A stretch of 64,000 nucleotides of DNA from Drosophila miranda (GCF_003369915.1 NC_046676.1:4154001-4218000), one strand, 5' to 3'; counted from the first letter of the stretch, positions 48,319 through 60,357 are shown. Notes: a model not told the origin generated them from the sequence alone. A program made the numbers and translations.

Positions 48319-48590
48319 ATGGCGTTCGCGAATGAGTGTTTTCTCGAAAATATTCAGAATAACAGAATGCTATCTTCAGAGAACGAAGCTTTAGACACTC
48401 CTGGAGATTATTTTCGTAAGTTTTATATAGTCTTATATATTTGCATAAGTAGCAGAGACTTTTTATAGGTTCTTTTTTAGAAATTGAGAACTTAATAGGC
48501 AGCCTTCCGAACAAAAAAGTTCAAAAGTACCACATGAATGTTCAGAAAATGGGTATTGTGTATACGCAGCGTGTACCCACAAATATTTGA
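48319..48590 (+). CDS. Candidate two-exon gene, 72 residues
   Basis: Exon 48319-48415 (MAFANECFLENIQNN.. to GDYF) ends at a consensus donor GTAAGT. A 53-nt intron of typical fly size ends TTTTTATAG, and exon 48469-48590 continues in frame to TGA, ending IVYTQRVPTNI. Without splicing the frame stops at once (TAG in the intron), so the splice is needed. The predicted protein is short, acidic at the start and basic at the end, with no domain I know. Confidence 0.45.
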
Positions 48591-49975
48591 AGCTCATGTT
48601 TTCATGTGTTGTTGTTTTTTTATTTTGCATTTCATTAATCATGGGTGTATCGATGCCACCGATGTCTGTCTGCTTGCGCTTGATTATGCATATTTGCACT
48701 ATCCACGGCAGCAGCAACAATTACAATGGGCCCCGTCTTGTTTATTACTACGTATTTTTCCCACCAGCAGCACCCCCACCTGCAGGCAGCGCCACTAACA
48801 GCCACAACAACAAGAAAAACAAAGAACTGACTTTTACTGCCTGCCTGACGTCAAAGTTCGTTGACTTTGGTTGTTGTCGGTGTGGGTGTCGTTGTCGCTG
48901 TCGTTGTCGTTGTTGTTGTCGCCGCTTCAACATAGACACAGGCCCATCGAAAGGTTAGGCATGCAGTAGGGTGGCTGGAGGGTGGGGTAAAAGAGAATAT
49001 TGTTATGCTCTCGCAGAGGGTATATATGAATTCGATCAGGATGACAAGTTGAGTTGAGTTGCAAGTTTCCACACTGCCAAATTGAGATACTCGAGGACTG
49101 TCTAAGCGATCATAGACAATTTTTCAGAATATAAATAGGTGTAACAGGAAAACTTTGTGGTACATTCAAAAGCAGATTCGAAGCCCAACAATTGGCTTTA
49201 CAAATATCAAATGATCGTCGCACTGTGGAAGAGTATCTATACTTCTGCAGGTCAGTGCTGTATTCTCTGAATTTTGCATTTTTATTTGCACTGTGGTCGG
49301 CCGACTTGGTTGCCGTTGCACTTTTGTCCAGCGCTTCGTCGTACGTGCCTCAAATAATAAAGTTCGAACTGCAGGAAAGCGAATAAAAAGGGGAAAAATG
49401 AAAGAAAACAAAAAAACCCAAAGTAAACATTCATGTTGTATGGATGTGTAGCTAATAAAATGCGTTTACTGTAGTTGCGCTGCTGCCGCTGCAGAAACGC
49501 GGAAAATGTGTTATTGTGCATTTTCATGGCATGTTGCCGCTGTTGCAGTGCCGCGTGCGCCTAGTGCATTTTAATTAATTTCTAGCTTGCAACAAATGGC
49601 GAAAATTGTTCAAATTTCTTTGCAGCTCATTTTGCCATTAATTTTGGCTGACTGCCTACCTCTGTTGCAATTTTAGTAACTGCTGCTACCTGCTTCTCTA
49701 GAGATGTACAGGCTAAAAAGTGCTAGCCATTTGGATCTGGCCAATAGCTTGTTCCTATTTCCGTTGCTACCTTGCTTCCACAATTGACTGAATTTAAATT
49801 CCATTCAATTGAATTCGCTGCGTTGCCCAATCGCATCGCAGAATTTTCCAGAAGCTTGGCCAACAGCGAAAAAATATTGCGCATGCGTCGCTTGATTGAA
49901 GCGAGCTTCCCTCCGCTCCACGCAGCTCACTCAGCCCCTTGACCAGACCGCAAATTGTTAAGCAAATTTCAACAG
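48591..49975. other. Noncoding interval
   Basis: Contains a GTTGTC-rich tract (about 48868-48928) and a CRE-like TGACGTCA near 48848. A GAGGGTATATATGAATTCGATCAGGATGAC stretch near 49016 looks like a short relic of a DINE-1-type element (weak). No gene is supported. Confidence 0.45.
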
Positions 49976-50299
49976 ATGTACAAAATCTGTGGCCCATTCA
50001 TTGGGGCCCATTATGATACCCAATTTGATTGGGCGATTAAGCAGGAACTAGAAGAAAGAAGTGAGAAATTAGCCTTCGAAGAACCTCTTTTAACCTGTAA
50101 ATGGAGTATAGAAGCAGGAGCTGGTCCTAAAAAGAATACCAATCGAGTAAGTTCTCGAACGTTCCAATAAATAATCAATCATGAAGATATGAAGAAAAAT
50201 AAGATCGTATCGAAAAATATTTTATTTCAGTTACTTGATGGCATAGCGCCATCTGAATGCTATATGTATGTGTTTATATCTAGAACACATTTGGGGTAG
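49976..50299 (+). CDS. Candidate two-exon gene, 79 residues
   Basis: Exon 49976-50146 (57 codons, starts MYKICGPFIGAHYD) ends at a strong donor (CGA then GTAAGT). Intron 50147-50230 ends with TTTATTTCAG. Exon 50231-50299 stays in phase 0 (LLDGIAPSECYMYVF..) to TAG. The ATG directly follows an AG preceded by TTTCAAC, so an upstream exon is also possible. I recognise no family; the product is hydrophilic with no signal peptide. Confidence 0.4.
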
Positions 50300-51690
50300 A
50301 TTTTACTTGATTCCATGGAATTAATGTACATATATATTTGGGGCAAGGGATAGGCAACTGTTCGTCATAATCAACATATGTAAACATCGACCCAGGGTAT
50401 CAGAGCACCGTAAGAGCTCTAGTAGCTGCCGGGCCAGTCGCCGGTTGCTATCATGTGTTGCAACTACGCTCAGCTCGATTTATTTGGATCAGTAAAGCCC
50501 GCATTTTCGCGTTTTGTTTTGGTGAGCGGCTTTAGGTCATTGATCCAAAAGGTTGTTTATAAAAGAAACCTATATACGAATAGACGAATGGGAATACAAA
50601 TATATTTTACTACAAGTGTACGCTCAGGTACGTGTGCAGCAGGCCCGCACATACAGGTTTAAATGCGAATATTTTGGAAATTCGCCCAAGCCAAACCCCA
50701 GTCCCGGCCCCAGTCCTGGCCCCAAGTCCAGGCCCCAGACCAGACCCTCGATTTGCCCTCGATTAGGTCTTGCTTCAGCGACTTCGTCTCAAAATTATGC
50801 ATATTTGGTGAATTAGATTTTGAGTTACTTATTACGTTTTTTCCCCTTTTGGTTTATTGCCAATCGTTTTAGCATAAATTCGCACCTTTCAATTGTTTAT
50901 GTTTGCTTGCTTCGTCGATGGCTTTGGCGTGGGTTTCTCACCGGTTTGTTCGTCCGCCTGCCCGTATCTGTGCGTATTTTAACCGCTGACGCAGTGGATC
51001 GTAGTGGTTCACCTAGACCCAACTGGGAATCCATTGACGTGGTCTAGTCATCTGTCTCTCCATGTGACCTTTGCAGCTATTTGATCTTGTTTGTCCATTT
51101 GATGTTGTTGAACGATCGATCAATCGATCGATTGAGTGCTGGCCCGCATGAATGGGCCAGTTTTGCATTGAGAGACCTGAGCGTTAGGCTTGGGCCATTT
51201 CCAAGTGAAATCTATGAAAGTAGAGCCGCTTTGAATGATTTTTGCCTCTGGCAAAGTAGCAAAGCAGCAAAGGGGCAAACTGCGGCGAACCAAAGCCGCC
51301 GACACTCAGTTGCAAACAATGTGAGGCCGCAGACACGGAATTAGCATCTGTTTATGTTTGGTGAAGGCATAAATACTGGTAAGTATTCAATGAACTGGTT
51401 TTCCATCTTTAGCTTGGGTAGTTTCTAGAAGAGTCTAGACTACATTATAGTAACTAAATAACATTTAGTATATTAAGGATCCAAGTGAATGATGAATAGG
51501 TTTTGAATAACAGTTTACACTAAACGACCATTGATTGATCCGGGACAGCCCAATTATTTATTATTCAAGAGTATTAATAGCACCGTCAACTAAATAATTT
51601 CCTAACACTTAACAAAACAATTAGAACATCAATTATTCAATCGACAATTATGTATAGGACAATCGATAGATATTTTCCTACCTTGGAGGA
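50300..51690. other. Noncoding interval before the odorant receptor
   Basis: CCCCAGTCC-type repeats occur near 50697-50740. No gene was seen. Confidence 0.55.
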
Positions 51691-51697
51691 TATAAAA
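51691..51697 (+). promoter_or_regulatory. TATA box of the odorant receptor gene
   Basis: TATAAAA lies about 33 bp before an initiator-like CCAGTTT (51722) and 57 bp before the ATG at 51754. Confidence 0.6.
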
Positions 51698-51753
51698 CCA
51701 ACTATTCCTGAGAAACACAAACCAGTTTAGAGTTGAGATACAAACCCTTTGAA

Positions 51754-53436
51754 ATGTCAGGAGTCGAAAGGCAGCAAAACAAAAAGATGAAGGAGAAGGA
51801 GAAGCAACGTGAATACCAGGACTTTATCTTTTTTGCGAACATAATGTTTAAGACATTGGGATACGACTTTCTGGACTCGGCCAGGCTATCGTGGCAAAAG
51901 GTTCTCCTGCGCTGCTACTTTTTCCTATGCTTTGCCTGCAACTGCTATGAGGCCTCTTTCGTGGCTCTCAGGATTATCCAGTGGGAGTCTGTGGCCGGGA
52001 GTCCATCCAAGATCATGCGCCAGGCCCTACACTTCTTCTACATGCTCAGTGCAGAAGTGAAGTTTGTCACACTCATAATCTACCGCAAACGGCTTCGTAC
52101 GTTAATCCTAGGTTTGCAGGAGTTGTATCCTACGGACGACTCGCTTCGGAGGGAGTACGAGGTTAACAGATACTATCTTCCGCGAACGACGCGATATGTG
52201 TTGTACTTTTACTACTTTGTGATGGCTCTGATGGCATTAGGGCCTCTTCTTCAGTCGTTCAGAATGTAATTCTACAGGGGAACGATGCACAGTTTCTCTT
52301 TCTTCGAATCTTTCCAACGCGGCTCAGTTTCCGCGTGGATACTCCCCTAGGCTATGCTGTAGCCTATATCATGGACTTTACCTACAGCCAGTTCATCGTC
52401 AACGTTAGTTTGGGCACAGATCTCTGGATGATGTGTGTCTCGAGCCAGATCTGCATGCCCTTTGAATATCTGGCCAAGAAGCTGGCCGCATACCTTCCAA
52501 GTCGAGAACGAGCGGATTGTGAGTTCTTGTGCAGCTTCGTGCAGAAACATCAGCAGATCCTCAGGTGGGAGGTTTTCACTTCACGGATATTTAATAAGCT
52601 TTGCACTTTGTTAAAGGTTGCACAAGGAGGTGAATCAGGTTTTTGGCCTTCTCTTGGCCTCCAATCTTTTTACCACAGCCAGTCTGCTCTGCTGCATGGC
52701 CTTTTACACCGTTGTCCAGGGTCTGAATGCGGAGGGAATCTCCTACATGATGCTCTTCGCCAGCGTTGCTGCCCAGTTCTATATGGTCAGCTCCTATGGG
52801 CAGCGGCTTATCGACTTGGTACGATGTACATACATATAAGCTCGGTAAACACTAACTCTTTTCCCTTCAGAGTTTCAGCATTTCCATGGCTGCCTATCTT
52901 CAGAATTGGTATGATGGATCCATACGGTATAAGAAAGACCTCCTCCTTATTATGGCTCGCGCCCAGCGTCCAGCGGAGATATCTGCAAAGGGAATTATCG
53001 TTATATCCCTCGACACCTTTAAGATCGTGAGTAAACCTCTCTTTATACCCGGTACTCGAAGAGTATGGAGGTATGTATATGTGGAAGTGTATGTAATAGC
53101 CAGAAGGAATGGTTTCCGACTACATAAAGTATACATATTCGTGATCGACATCACTAGCCCAATGCAAAAAGCCAAACAAAAGGAAAAAAATGGTTGGTGT
53201 TGGTGCGAGAAAAGCGAAAAAATACAGATGTGTTATAAAATATAAATGCTAAGATAAATGGAAACAGGTAATATCGAATATATAAAAATATTGGCAAACA
53301 CTTGCGGAGTACCGGGTATAAAGTGGCTCTTTACGTTTCCGCTCGTATTATTTTAATAATATTTTTCCTGGTTTGACAGCTGATGAGCATCACCTATCGA
53401 TTCTTTGCGGTTATTCGGCAAACTGTGGGAAAGTGA
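51754..53436 (+). pseudogene. Odorant receptor (7tm_6 family) with a frameshift
   Basis: Exons: 51754-52564, 52617-52818, 52871-53026 and 53380-53436. The product is a multipass membrane protein with odorant-receptor landmarks: FKTLGYDFLDSARL near the start, MDFTYSQFIVNVSLGTDLWM, KEVNQVFGLLLASNLFTTASL, YGQRLIDLSFSISMAAYLQNWYD and the C-terminal SITYRFFAVIRQTVGK. Members pair with Orco as ligand-gated channels in sensory neurons. At about 52245-52262 the frame shifts by one base: the first frame ends at TAA (52267) just as the next, in-register frame supplies the following family sequence. A promoter with TATA is present and all other exons look intact. The lesion is therefore recent, polymorphic or a sequencing error. 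I cannot name the orthologue. Confidence 0.85.
53044..53330. mobile_element. DINE-1/INE-1-like Helitron relic in an odorant receptor intron
   Basis: The final receptor intron (53027-53379) begins with TACCCGGTACTCGAAGAGTA, then has GGAATGGTTTCCGAC followed by an ATAAAGTATACATATTCGTGATCG-type motif, and ends with GAGTACCGGGTATAAAG. These resemble the conserved blocks of the abundant Drosophila DINE-1/INE-1 nonautonomous Helitron as I recall them. The copy is internally deleted. It makes this intron several times longer than the other two (about 52 bp each). Confidence 0.7.
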
Positions 53437-53592
53437 TCTGTTTCGAGAATAAACAGAAAATGATGTATTTTTTCTTTAGTTGTTAAAATATGTGCAAACG
53501 TTAATAACTTGTTATTCTATGTATTGCAAATAAACTTTATTTTATTTGAATGATTGGGTAACGTTGTGTTAATACAATACATTTTTGTTCAT

Positions 53593-53748
53593 TCAACAGA
53601 CTTTCTTTTGAAAATTAAGCTTTAAAGACCTACAAATGTAGAGGTATTCGGTGGATTTGTATCCAGATTTAAGTGAGAGCTTGAGATCCGACCTGCATAT
53701 TCCCTCGCAGTCCTTGTATCTTTCGGTCTCAAATCTTAGTGTATACTC
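53593..53748 (-). pseudogene. Possible relic of a second Kunitz domain
   Basis: A minus-strand open frame reads YTLRFETERYKDCEGICRS near its start. This parallels the end of the neighbouring inhibitor, NNFSSYKDCMSTCEG, in spacing F..x..YKDCxxxC. The flanking DNA also shares the CCTCGCAG and TCCTTGTA words with 54190-54225. No start, signal peptide or first four cysteines were found. Interpretation is weak. Confidence 0.3.
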
Positions 53749-54189
53749 TTTTTACAGTCTTCTATAGAAGAAGTCAAGTTAGAGCTCGTTTCCACAGTTT
53801 GTGATTGCATTTCTTCTTCATAAAATTGTAAAACATTTTTAATTCAGTTTCAGTATAAAACTCTTTATTTCATGATGAATCAATTTGATTTATTTTATCA
53901 CAATAACTTAAGCTCTAGGTGGATCGGTGGCGTTGGACACCTCCGAAAGTACAAAATAAATGGATCAATGACAGAAACTATATAAATATTACGTGTACAG
54001 AAGAGACAATCGAATAGATTTGAATAGATTATGATGTGTATGTGTATGTGGGTTAAATTAAATGCTGCCTTTGGTTCTGCTACTTTGCAGAGCTCGAAAG
54101 AAAAGCAGGCGCCTTTGGCAACACATCGACCATATTGGCCGATCAGCAGTAGCTCCAGCTCCAGCTCCAGCTCCTGATCTTGGTGACCC

Positions 54190-54549
54190 CTACATTCCCT
54201 CGCAGGTGGACATGCAGTCCTTGTAGCTGGAGAAATTGTTCTCGTTGCCATCGCAGCCACCGAACTTGAACTCCACACACTTCTTCTGCTCGGGATCGTA
54301 GCGCCATCGCGGTATGAGGGCCCGACAGACGCCTTTGCGGGCCGGCATCAGGCAGAACTGCTCCGGATGCGTGTTGCGGCCCGTATTGGCCACATCGTCC
54401 AAAGAAATGGCATCAAAGAAGTCGCTCACATCATCGTACAGATCCATGGGGCGACCCTCGCTGACTCCCGCCACGGCCAGCAGCAGTCCCAGCACCAGCA
54501 CCACACTGGCTACCTCCATCGCTCTCAACAGTCGGCCCTTTCCGCACAT
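54190..54549 (-). CDS. Secreted Kunitz/BPTI-type serine protease inhibitor
   Basis: The product is 119 residues. A signal peptide (core VASVVLVLGLLLAVAGVSEG) is followed by an acidic linker and one C-terminal Kunitz domain. Its six cysteines have the exact family spacing: C-x8-C-x15-C-x7-C-x12-C-x3-C. The residue after the second cysteine is arginine (P1), which predicts inhibition of trypsin-like proteases. FKFGGCDGNENNF is the diagnostic core. A methionine ten codons downstream is an alternative start. The gene is convergent with the odorant receptor and has a TATA promoter. Confidence 0.95.
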   Translation of the reverse strand: MCGKGRLLRAMEVASVVLVLGLLLAVAGVSEGRPMDLYDDVSDFFDAISLDDVANTGRNTHPEQFCLMPARKGVCRALIPRWRYDPEQKKCVEFKFGGCDGNENNFSSYKDCMSTCEGM

Positions 54550-54678
54550 TGTTACACACGCTTAACTCAACGGAACTCAACTGAACACTGTCTCTGGGAT
54601 ACAGCTCTCTTTCTTTCTCACTTGTTCACCTGGCGACTAGTGGCACGCAACTGGTTGCATCGCAGGCCCGGCATTTGG

Positions 54679-54685
54679 TTTTATA
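54679..54685 (-). promoter_or_regulatory. TATA box of the Kunitz inhibitor gene
   Basis: On the minus strand TATAAAA lies about 31 bp before an initiator-like CCAGTTG. The start codon follows about 100 bp later at 54549. Confidence 0.65.
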
Positions 54686-56304
54686 CGACGGCCAGTGACG
54701 TGACTGGCGGCAGATCGTCAGTGCCACGGCTGGAGCTGAGAGCCCCACATCGAGTGGAGCTTTCGAATTGGCTCCTAGGCTGCTCTCCATCGCTTGGCGT
54801 TGCCAGTGAGTGTGAGTATTATGAGTGAGCTGATGTTAACGGTTACTAATGATGCTCACTGTTGGAAGCTGCCGAGCTTTTTCGGTAACTCCGACTCCAG
54901 ATTTACATTTATAAGATTTCTCCATTGTTAGATTATAGTTTAAGTTTAAGGTGTTCTTGTTCGCTAGATAAGCGCGACTACAGATCATTTAAGAGCATTG
55001 GGATTGAAGATATTATAAGAGGATATGGTAATATCGTCACTATTTTGATAACTATTAGAAGCTGCTGATTCGAACAGTAACCTTTTGCCGAGTCCGTTTA
55101 CCATATACAAACTGTTTACGTTTGTTTCCAAAGAGTCACATCCAGTATGTAGTTAGTGTTGCCAGATGGTAACGGTTACTCAGTGATGTTAATCTCTTAC
55201 AAGGTTCATCTTTGTCTGTTCTGATATTTATCACGTTTCTTTCCTACAATCGCAGAGATCGAGAGCCATTAAACCCCCCTCTCCCTTGGCCGGACCGGGT
55301 AATAAAATAAACAATTTTACTACTGTTGACTCATTTGAGAATTGTCTGTCTGGCTGCGTGTGGGAATCGTGCAGGGGCAGACGCAGAGGTAAACGCCAGA
55401 GTTGGAAAGAAAGCAAGAGTCAGTGTCGGCGGCATTAATTTGCGCAACTGCCACGACTAGGACTGGGATGCAGTTGGAGTGGGAGGTAACGCATAAGCAG
55501 ATGAAGACAGTGTTGATGATGATGCCAGGATGCTGCAGCCGCAGGAGGTGGAGGTGGAGGTGGAGGTGGAGGTGGAGGTGGAGGCGGAGCAGCATTTGTG
55601 GCCATGATAAAAATTGCATGAGCTTGCACTTGGCATTTTATGCTGTTGCCTGTTGCCTGCCGACGTTTCGCAGGAGGGTTTCGGCCTCGGCCAGTCAGAC
55701 GCTCTCCCCAGTTGCAGTCAAATTTTCATTTTTCCGCTCACGTACTTCGATTAAATTCTCATTTTGGTAATAATTTTCCAGTTTTTACGTTGGCTCCGTT
55801 GGCCCTAAATTCCACCTTGGCTCTCTCTGGGACTCTCTCTGGCTCTGACTCTGGCTCTGGCTCTGTCTCTAGTTGGCTTCGTTCTTTATGTGCGTGGCCC
55901 ATCGAAGACATCAGCTTCTCTGTCGGCGAATACATTTGGAAAATTAAAAGTTTTCCTTGCTCCCCGACATGGCCTGGCTCGGCTCGGCTCAGCTTCGCAA
56001 TTGTTGGCCCCGCTCTCCCATATAAATCAATTTGCAGCGAGCAAGTTTTATTAGCGCTGCATAAGTCCGTTAACAAGGCCCAGCCACCTGATGCAAGCTC
56101 CCGAGTCCGTATCCGTATTCGTTTCCGTGTCCGGGAAATACGTACATATGTACATATGTACGTGTCTGTGGGCCAGGCTAATTCAGCGGCTCGCACCCAT
56201 CGACAAGCGAATTCCCATTGAGCGTTGAGCGCTGTCAGAGACAGAAACTAGCTGCGGGCTAAGGCCACAAAAGGAACTTTTGCGCGTAATAAATTGATAA
56301 ATAG
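54686..56304. other. Noncoding interval with microsatellites
   Basis: Contains a GGAGGT array and a TCTGGC-rich array (about 55820-55875). No gene was seen. Confidence 0.55.
55544..55587. repeat. GGAGGT hexamer microsatellite
   Basis: Seven GGAGGT copies in tandem. Confidence 0.92.
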
Positions 56305-56783
56305 TCAGGACACACCTGCACGCATCTGGAACCCACTCATGGGGCAGCCCCGACGCCCCAGAGCATGCAACGGATTAACGTGTAACAAGCTGGAAAGTTG
56401 TCTGAAAAAGGTGAACTCTTCTGCGGTGTTGTTCGAAAACATAAGTAGACACGGTTCTACTTCAAGCGCAACTTTAATGTGGGTTAAATTGGATTTACCA
56501 CTGTCGTATATTTCCAGCATATTCGGTGAACCCTTTACTAAAGGCAGACAATATTGACCTTCTTGCTGTCTAATTTTGAAGGAGTTTGGCAAAGGACGTT
56601 GGAAAATCTTCCGAAAGTCATCAGATTGGTACATCATTTTGCAATAATAATAACACCAGTCTTGACTTCTTGACGCCAAAATAGTGTTCTAAACCTCGAC
56701 AAACTGGTGATTTTGGTTGGTTTAAGCCCGTAACATCAATGATCACTGCGTTTTGATCCGTCAGGATTCGAATGACATACAGC
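56305..56783 (-). pseudogene. Decayed coding sequence of unknown identity
   Basis: Two overlapping minus-strand open frames read like one protein with a single frameshift near 56620-56640. The upstream part contains AVIIDVTGLNQPKSPVCRGL then HYFGVKKSRLV. The downstream part contains DDFRKIFQRPLPNSFKI, GQYCLPLVKGSPNMLEIYD and THIKVALEVEPCLLMFSN. Amino-acid composition is protein-like over about 150 codons. I recognise no family. It could be a fragment of a transposable element or of a duplicated gene. Confidence 0.4.
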
Positions 56784-59700
56784 TACAGGTCCTAGCTACA
56801 TCGACACCAGTAGCTGTTCAGAAGTTTTTTAAATGTTTCGTGACAGCCGTGACTCGTTTGCAAAGCCAAAAAATAATCAATAGATGCATTTGGGAGCCTT
56901 ATATTTAACTTTAGGGTGGCAACATCCGCTGCTAATTGCTTATAATTAACTAAATGACAGCCCGGACTTGGGCCTGGACCTGTAGTTGGAACCGGACGTG
57001 CCGACCACTTCATCTGTAGCTCATAAAGCAATCACATGCACTTGCACAACTATAAAAACTTCCTGACTTCCTGACTGGCTTCTGGCTTCCTACTCCTTGG
57101 CGTGGCCTGGTCTCTTGGACATGTTTTCTTGTCCTTCCGTCTGCCACATCCTCTGGTACTTTTTTCTTTCCTTGGGGGTCGTCATGCTATTGCCATTAGC
57201 CTAGCCTTTACTACTTTGCAACATTTCCTTTTGCGACTTCTTTTCGGTCGCTCGCTTGCTCTCATTTTTTCAGCAAACTTTTGGCAGTTTTCCATATGCA
57301 ACACGCAACAGACGTTTTTATGTTTTCTCTGTGCGCCGCCCATAAAAAAGAAAAACCAGCCAAGAGCCAGGAGCCAGGAGGTGCAGAAGTGTGCAGAAGA
57401 GAAGGCCATGGTCATGGTCCATGGTCCATGGGGCAGCATCAACAGTTTGCCTCGCAGCCGGAAGGGGTGAATGCGTGGGGCAGACAAGAGAATGGAAGTC
57501 AATTATCGAATTAATTTAGTTATCCAGTGTCCGGCTCTGGACGGGACCAGACGGGCCTGGAAATGGTTACATTTTCACTTCATTCACGTCATAACTGTGA
57601 ATGTGAATGGTAACGACTAGAACGGGAGGGATTATGACGTTTGCTGCTGGCCAGCATGGAATTCAAATTGTTTTTCCGCCAGCAAGCTGTGGCTGGATTT
57701 CGAAAATTTGCAATTAATTAAATTACTCCGCAAAATGAAATTTTTGTCACTGCAAGCAATCAGTAGCCCTAGCCCCCACTCACAGGGATTCCCATTGCCT
57801 CACTTCCCACTCCTCAGTCCATATCCGTATGCGTCTCCCTTTTCCGTACTGCCTTTCCCGTATATGTATTGGTAATTGATGTGTTAATCCGCACATTGAC
57901 AGCGGTTATTGCGGTGGCTTTATGGAAATATGCCCCTGAGCCAAGCGCCCGCCCCAGGCCGGCCCTGTGCGGCCCTCGTTTGGCATTTTGCAGACCTGTT
58001 AAAAGGATTTCGCGTGATGAATTTCCTGGCGACGGGTTCTGCCAGGTACTTGCTAAGTAATTTAATTACATTGCTGCCGCAAATTTATCGCAATATTGTT
58101 TATTGGCCAGAGGGCACTGACGAACTTTGTGCGACATTAAAACTTTCCAGCGGGGAATGGTCCGCTAATCTGTGGCGCATATTGAAATTGAGATGCCTTG
58201 TTATCGTATCATGTACAGTGGTTCTCCTGTCAAGTCCTTCATGCCTGTTAATGTGAATGAATGTACTTCTTATTTTACGTAGTAAATACTCGAATAGAAC
58301 TCGAACCGGCGTAACAGAACTAACATTAGAACATTATTATCGCTCGTGGCTCCTCCCTTTTTCTCTGTGACAAGTGCTAAACAAATTTAGAGAAATTAGA
58401 GATCCTCCTCTCCTCCCCTTAACCAGCGATTTACTTCGTCCCTTTTGCGAACAGCGGTACCAAAAGAGAGCGAGAGAATGCGGCAGTTATCGGCTTCGAT
58501 ACCGGATCCGGAGAACACGTATAATAACGTATGAAATATATAGTAAATATATAGTAAGCAGCACAAATCATAAGCTCCCCTATGTTTTGACTGAGTAAAG
58601 GAAATAAAATCAGAGCCGCGGCCTTTGCCGCTACTCATAACGTTACCGCTCTTTTTTTGCTGATATATTTGGGTTTCCCGATTAATATCTGACTTTTTTG
58701 CGTGTTTTTAAATTTGAAAATCTTTGCACATTCGGCATTTTTGTTTGGGAGTATGTACTAACAGAAATATAGATAGTCTAGTAGGCTAATAGTCTGTTTG
58801 AAAGGGCTATATTAATAGTTTGTAGAAATTCTATTCTTGAAGTTTCGGCTTACCGTTCCATCTGAAGGATTCGGTCCATATAACCCTTCTCTATCACCCG
58901 CATTGTCTGCTCGGAGCTTGCTTCGTTGGATCTCATGTTTTTTTAATCTGATCTATTGGCGCATCGTGTCACATAAATTCCACAATTTTAAGAATGCACA
59001 AAATACACTAAATTTGTTGGTTGTTTGCCTCTTGAGTCGTGGCGTCTTTTTTGCCTGCAAATAGATGACACTTGAGGCCAAGAGGATACCAGGCTGGGAA
59101 TGGCTTCTGGCCTCTGGACCCTGGCTCCCAGTTCCACGTCTGTTCATCTCAACACCTTGGCAAATGAAAAGAAATTGCCAAGAGCAAGACAAAACAGGAC
59201 AAGGGTCTTGTCTGGCCATCGATGCTCCTGTTGATGCAGCACGTGCTGCTGTCTCTGTATCCGAAACCCAACAAGGATACGAACAGGACAGCATACTTCA
59301 ATGCAATTGCATTTAAATCAGTTGGCCGTGTGGTGCTCGTGCGTTGTTTTTCCGAGTCCTTCGTGTGTTGCCGCCGCTTGCTCTGCTCATAAATTATGCA
59401 AAATTTTTCCCAGCCAAACGGTCTCTCTATATCTCTGTGCGGCTTGTGCGCCATTTGTTCATTTCGAGACCAATAAAATGAAGCGTTTGAAAGTTGTAAA
59501 TAAGTTCCTGCCGTTCGGCGTGTCTGCCTCGTGGCCCCTGTCCATGGCACCATTCTCCTGCCCGCCGCCGTCTGCGGCTCGTAAACTGTCGGGCATCATT
59601 TTGCCAGAAATGTTCTATGCGCAACTCCCGCTTAATGAATTGCTTGTGTGCCGGCTTGCTGCATATGCATAAGCAGCTAAATTTGTTTATAGAAATTGCA

Positions 59701-60331
59701 TTTAAATATGTTCTTTCCCTGACCCATACCGGGGCCATGCCGCGCCCCCCACTCATCTTTCAGCTTGGAGCCCGCTGGCAAAAATGCAAAAGTAATGACA
59801 ACGTATAATGGAACTGGGAACGCCATGCTCAATTATTGCGACTAAAAGATACCCGCCACTCGGATAAAAAAAAAAGAAATTAAAAATTAACAAGTTAAAG
59901 AAAACTTCAACTTTGAGTCGCTATCTTCAGATACATTCACTCTATCGACACGAATACAAAATCCTTCGAAATTACGTACAATTCTTCTTTCAATTTAATC
60001 ATTAAACAAATACCTCCTTTTTTCTTAATCAAAGTACTGGGAGGTGATTTACTCATCCAGGCCTACAACCTAATTTTGGTCCCAACAGGTGTAATTCTGA
60101 AATATCTATTCAAAGTAAGGAAAACCATCGAGACATTCCCTAAGTCGACTTTTGTAAATTCTTTTTTAATTGTTTCCCTAATATTCGTAGTAATAATAAA
60201 AATGATATATGAAAAGACTCTTGATAGTCAGATATACCCTTATATTACATTTTTGGCGGGTGTAAAAAAAGTTCCTTCTTTCTTTGTCGCCTGGTAACAT
60301 AATATTTTACTCAGAGATCGTAGAAAGGGGG

Positions 60332-60357
60332 AAAAAAAAAAAAAAAAAAAAAAAAAA
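60332..60357 (+). repeat. Poly(A) tract
   Basis: About 26 consecutive A residues after GGGG. It could be the tail of an old retroposed sequence, but no source ORF precedes it. Confidence 0.9.
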
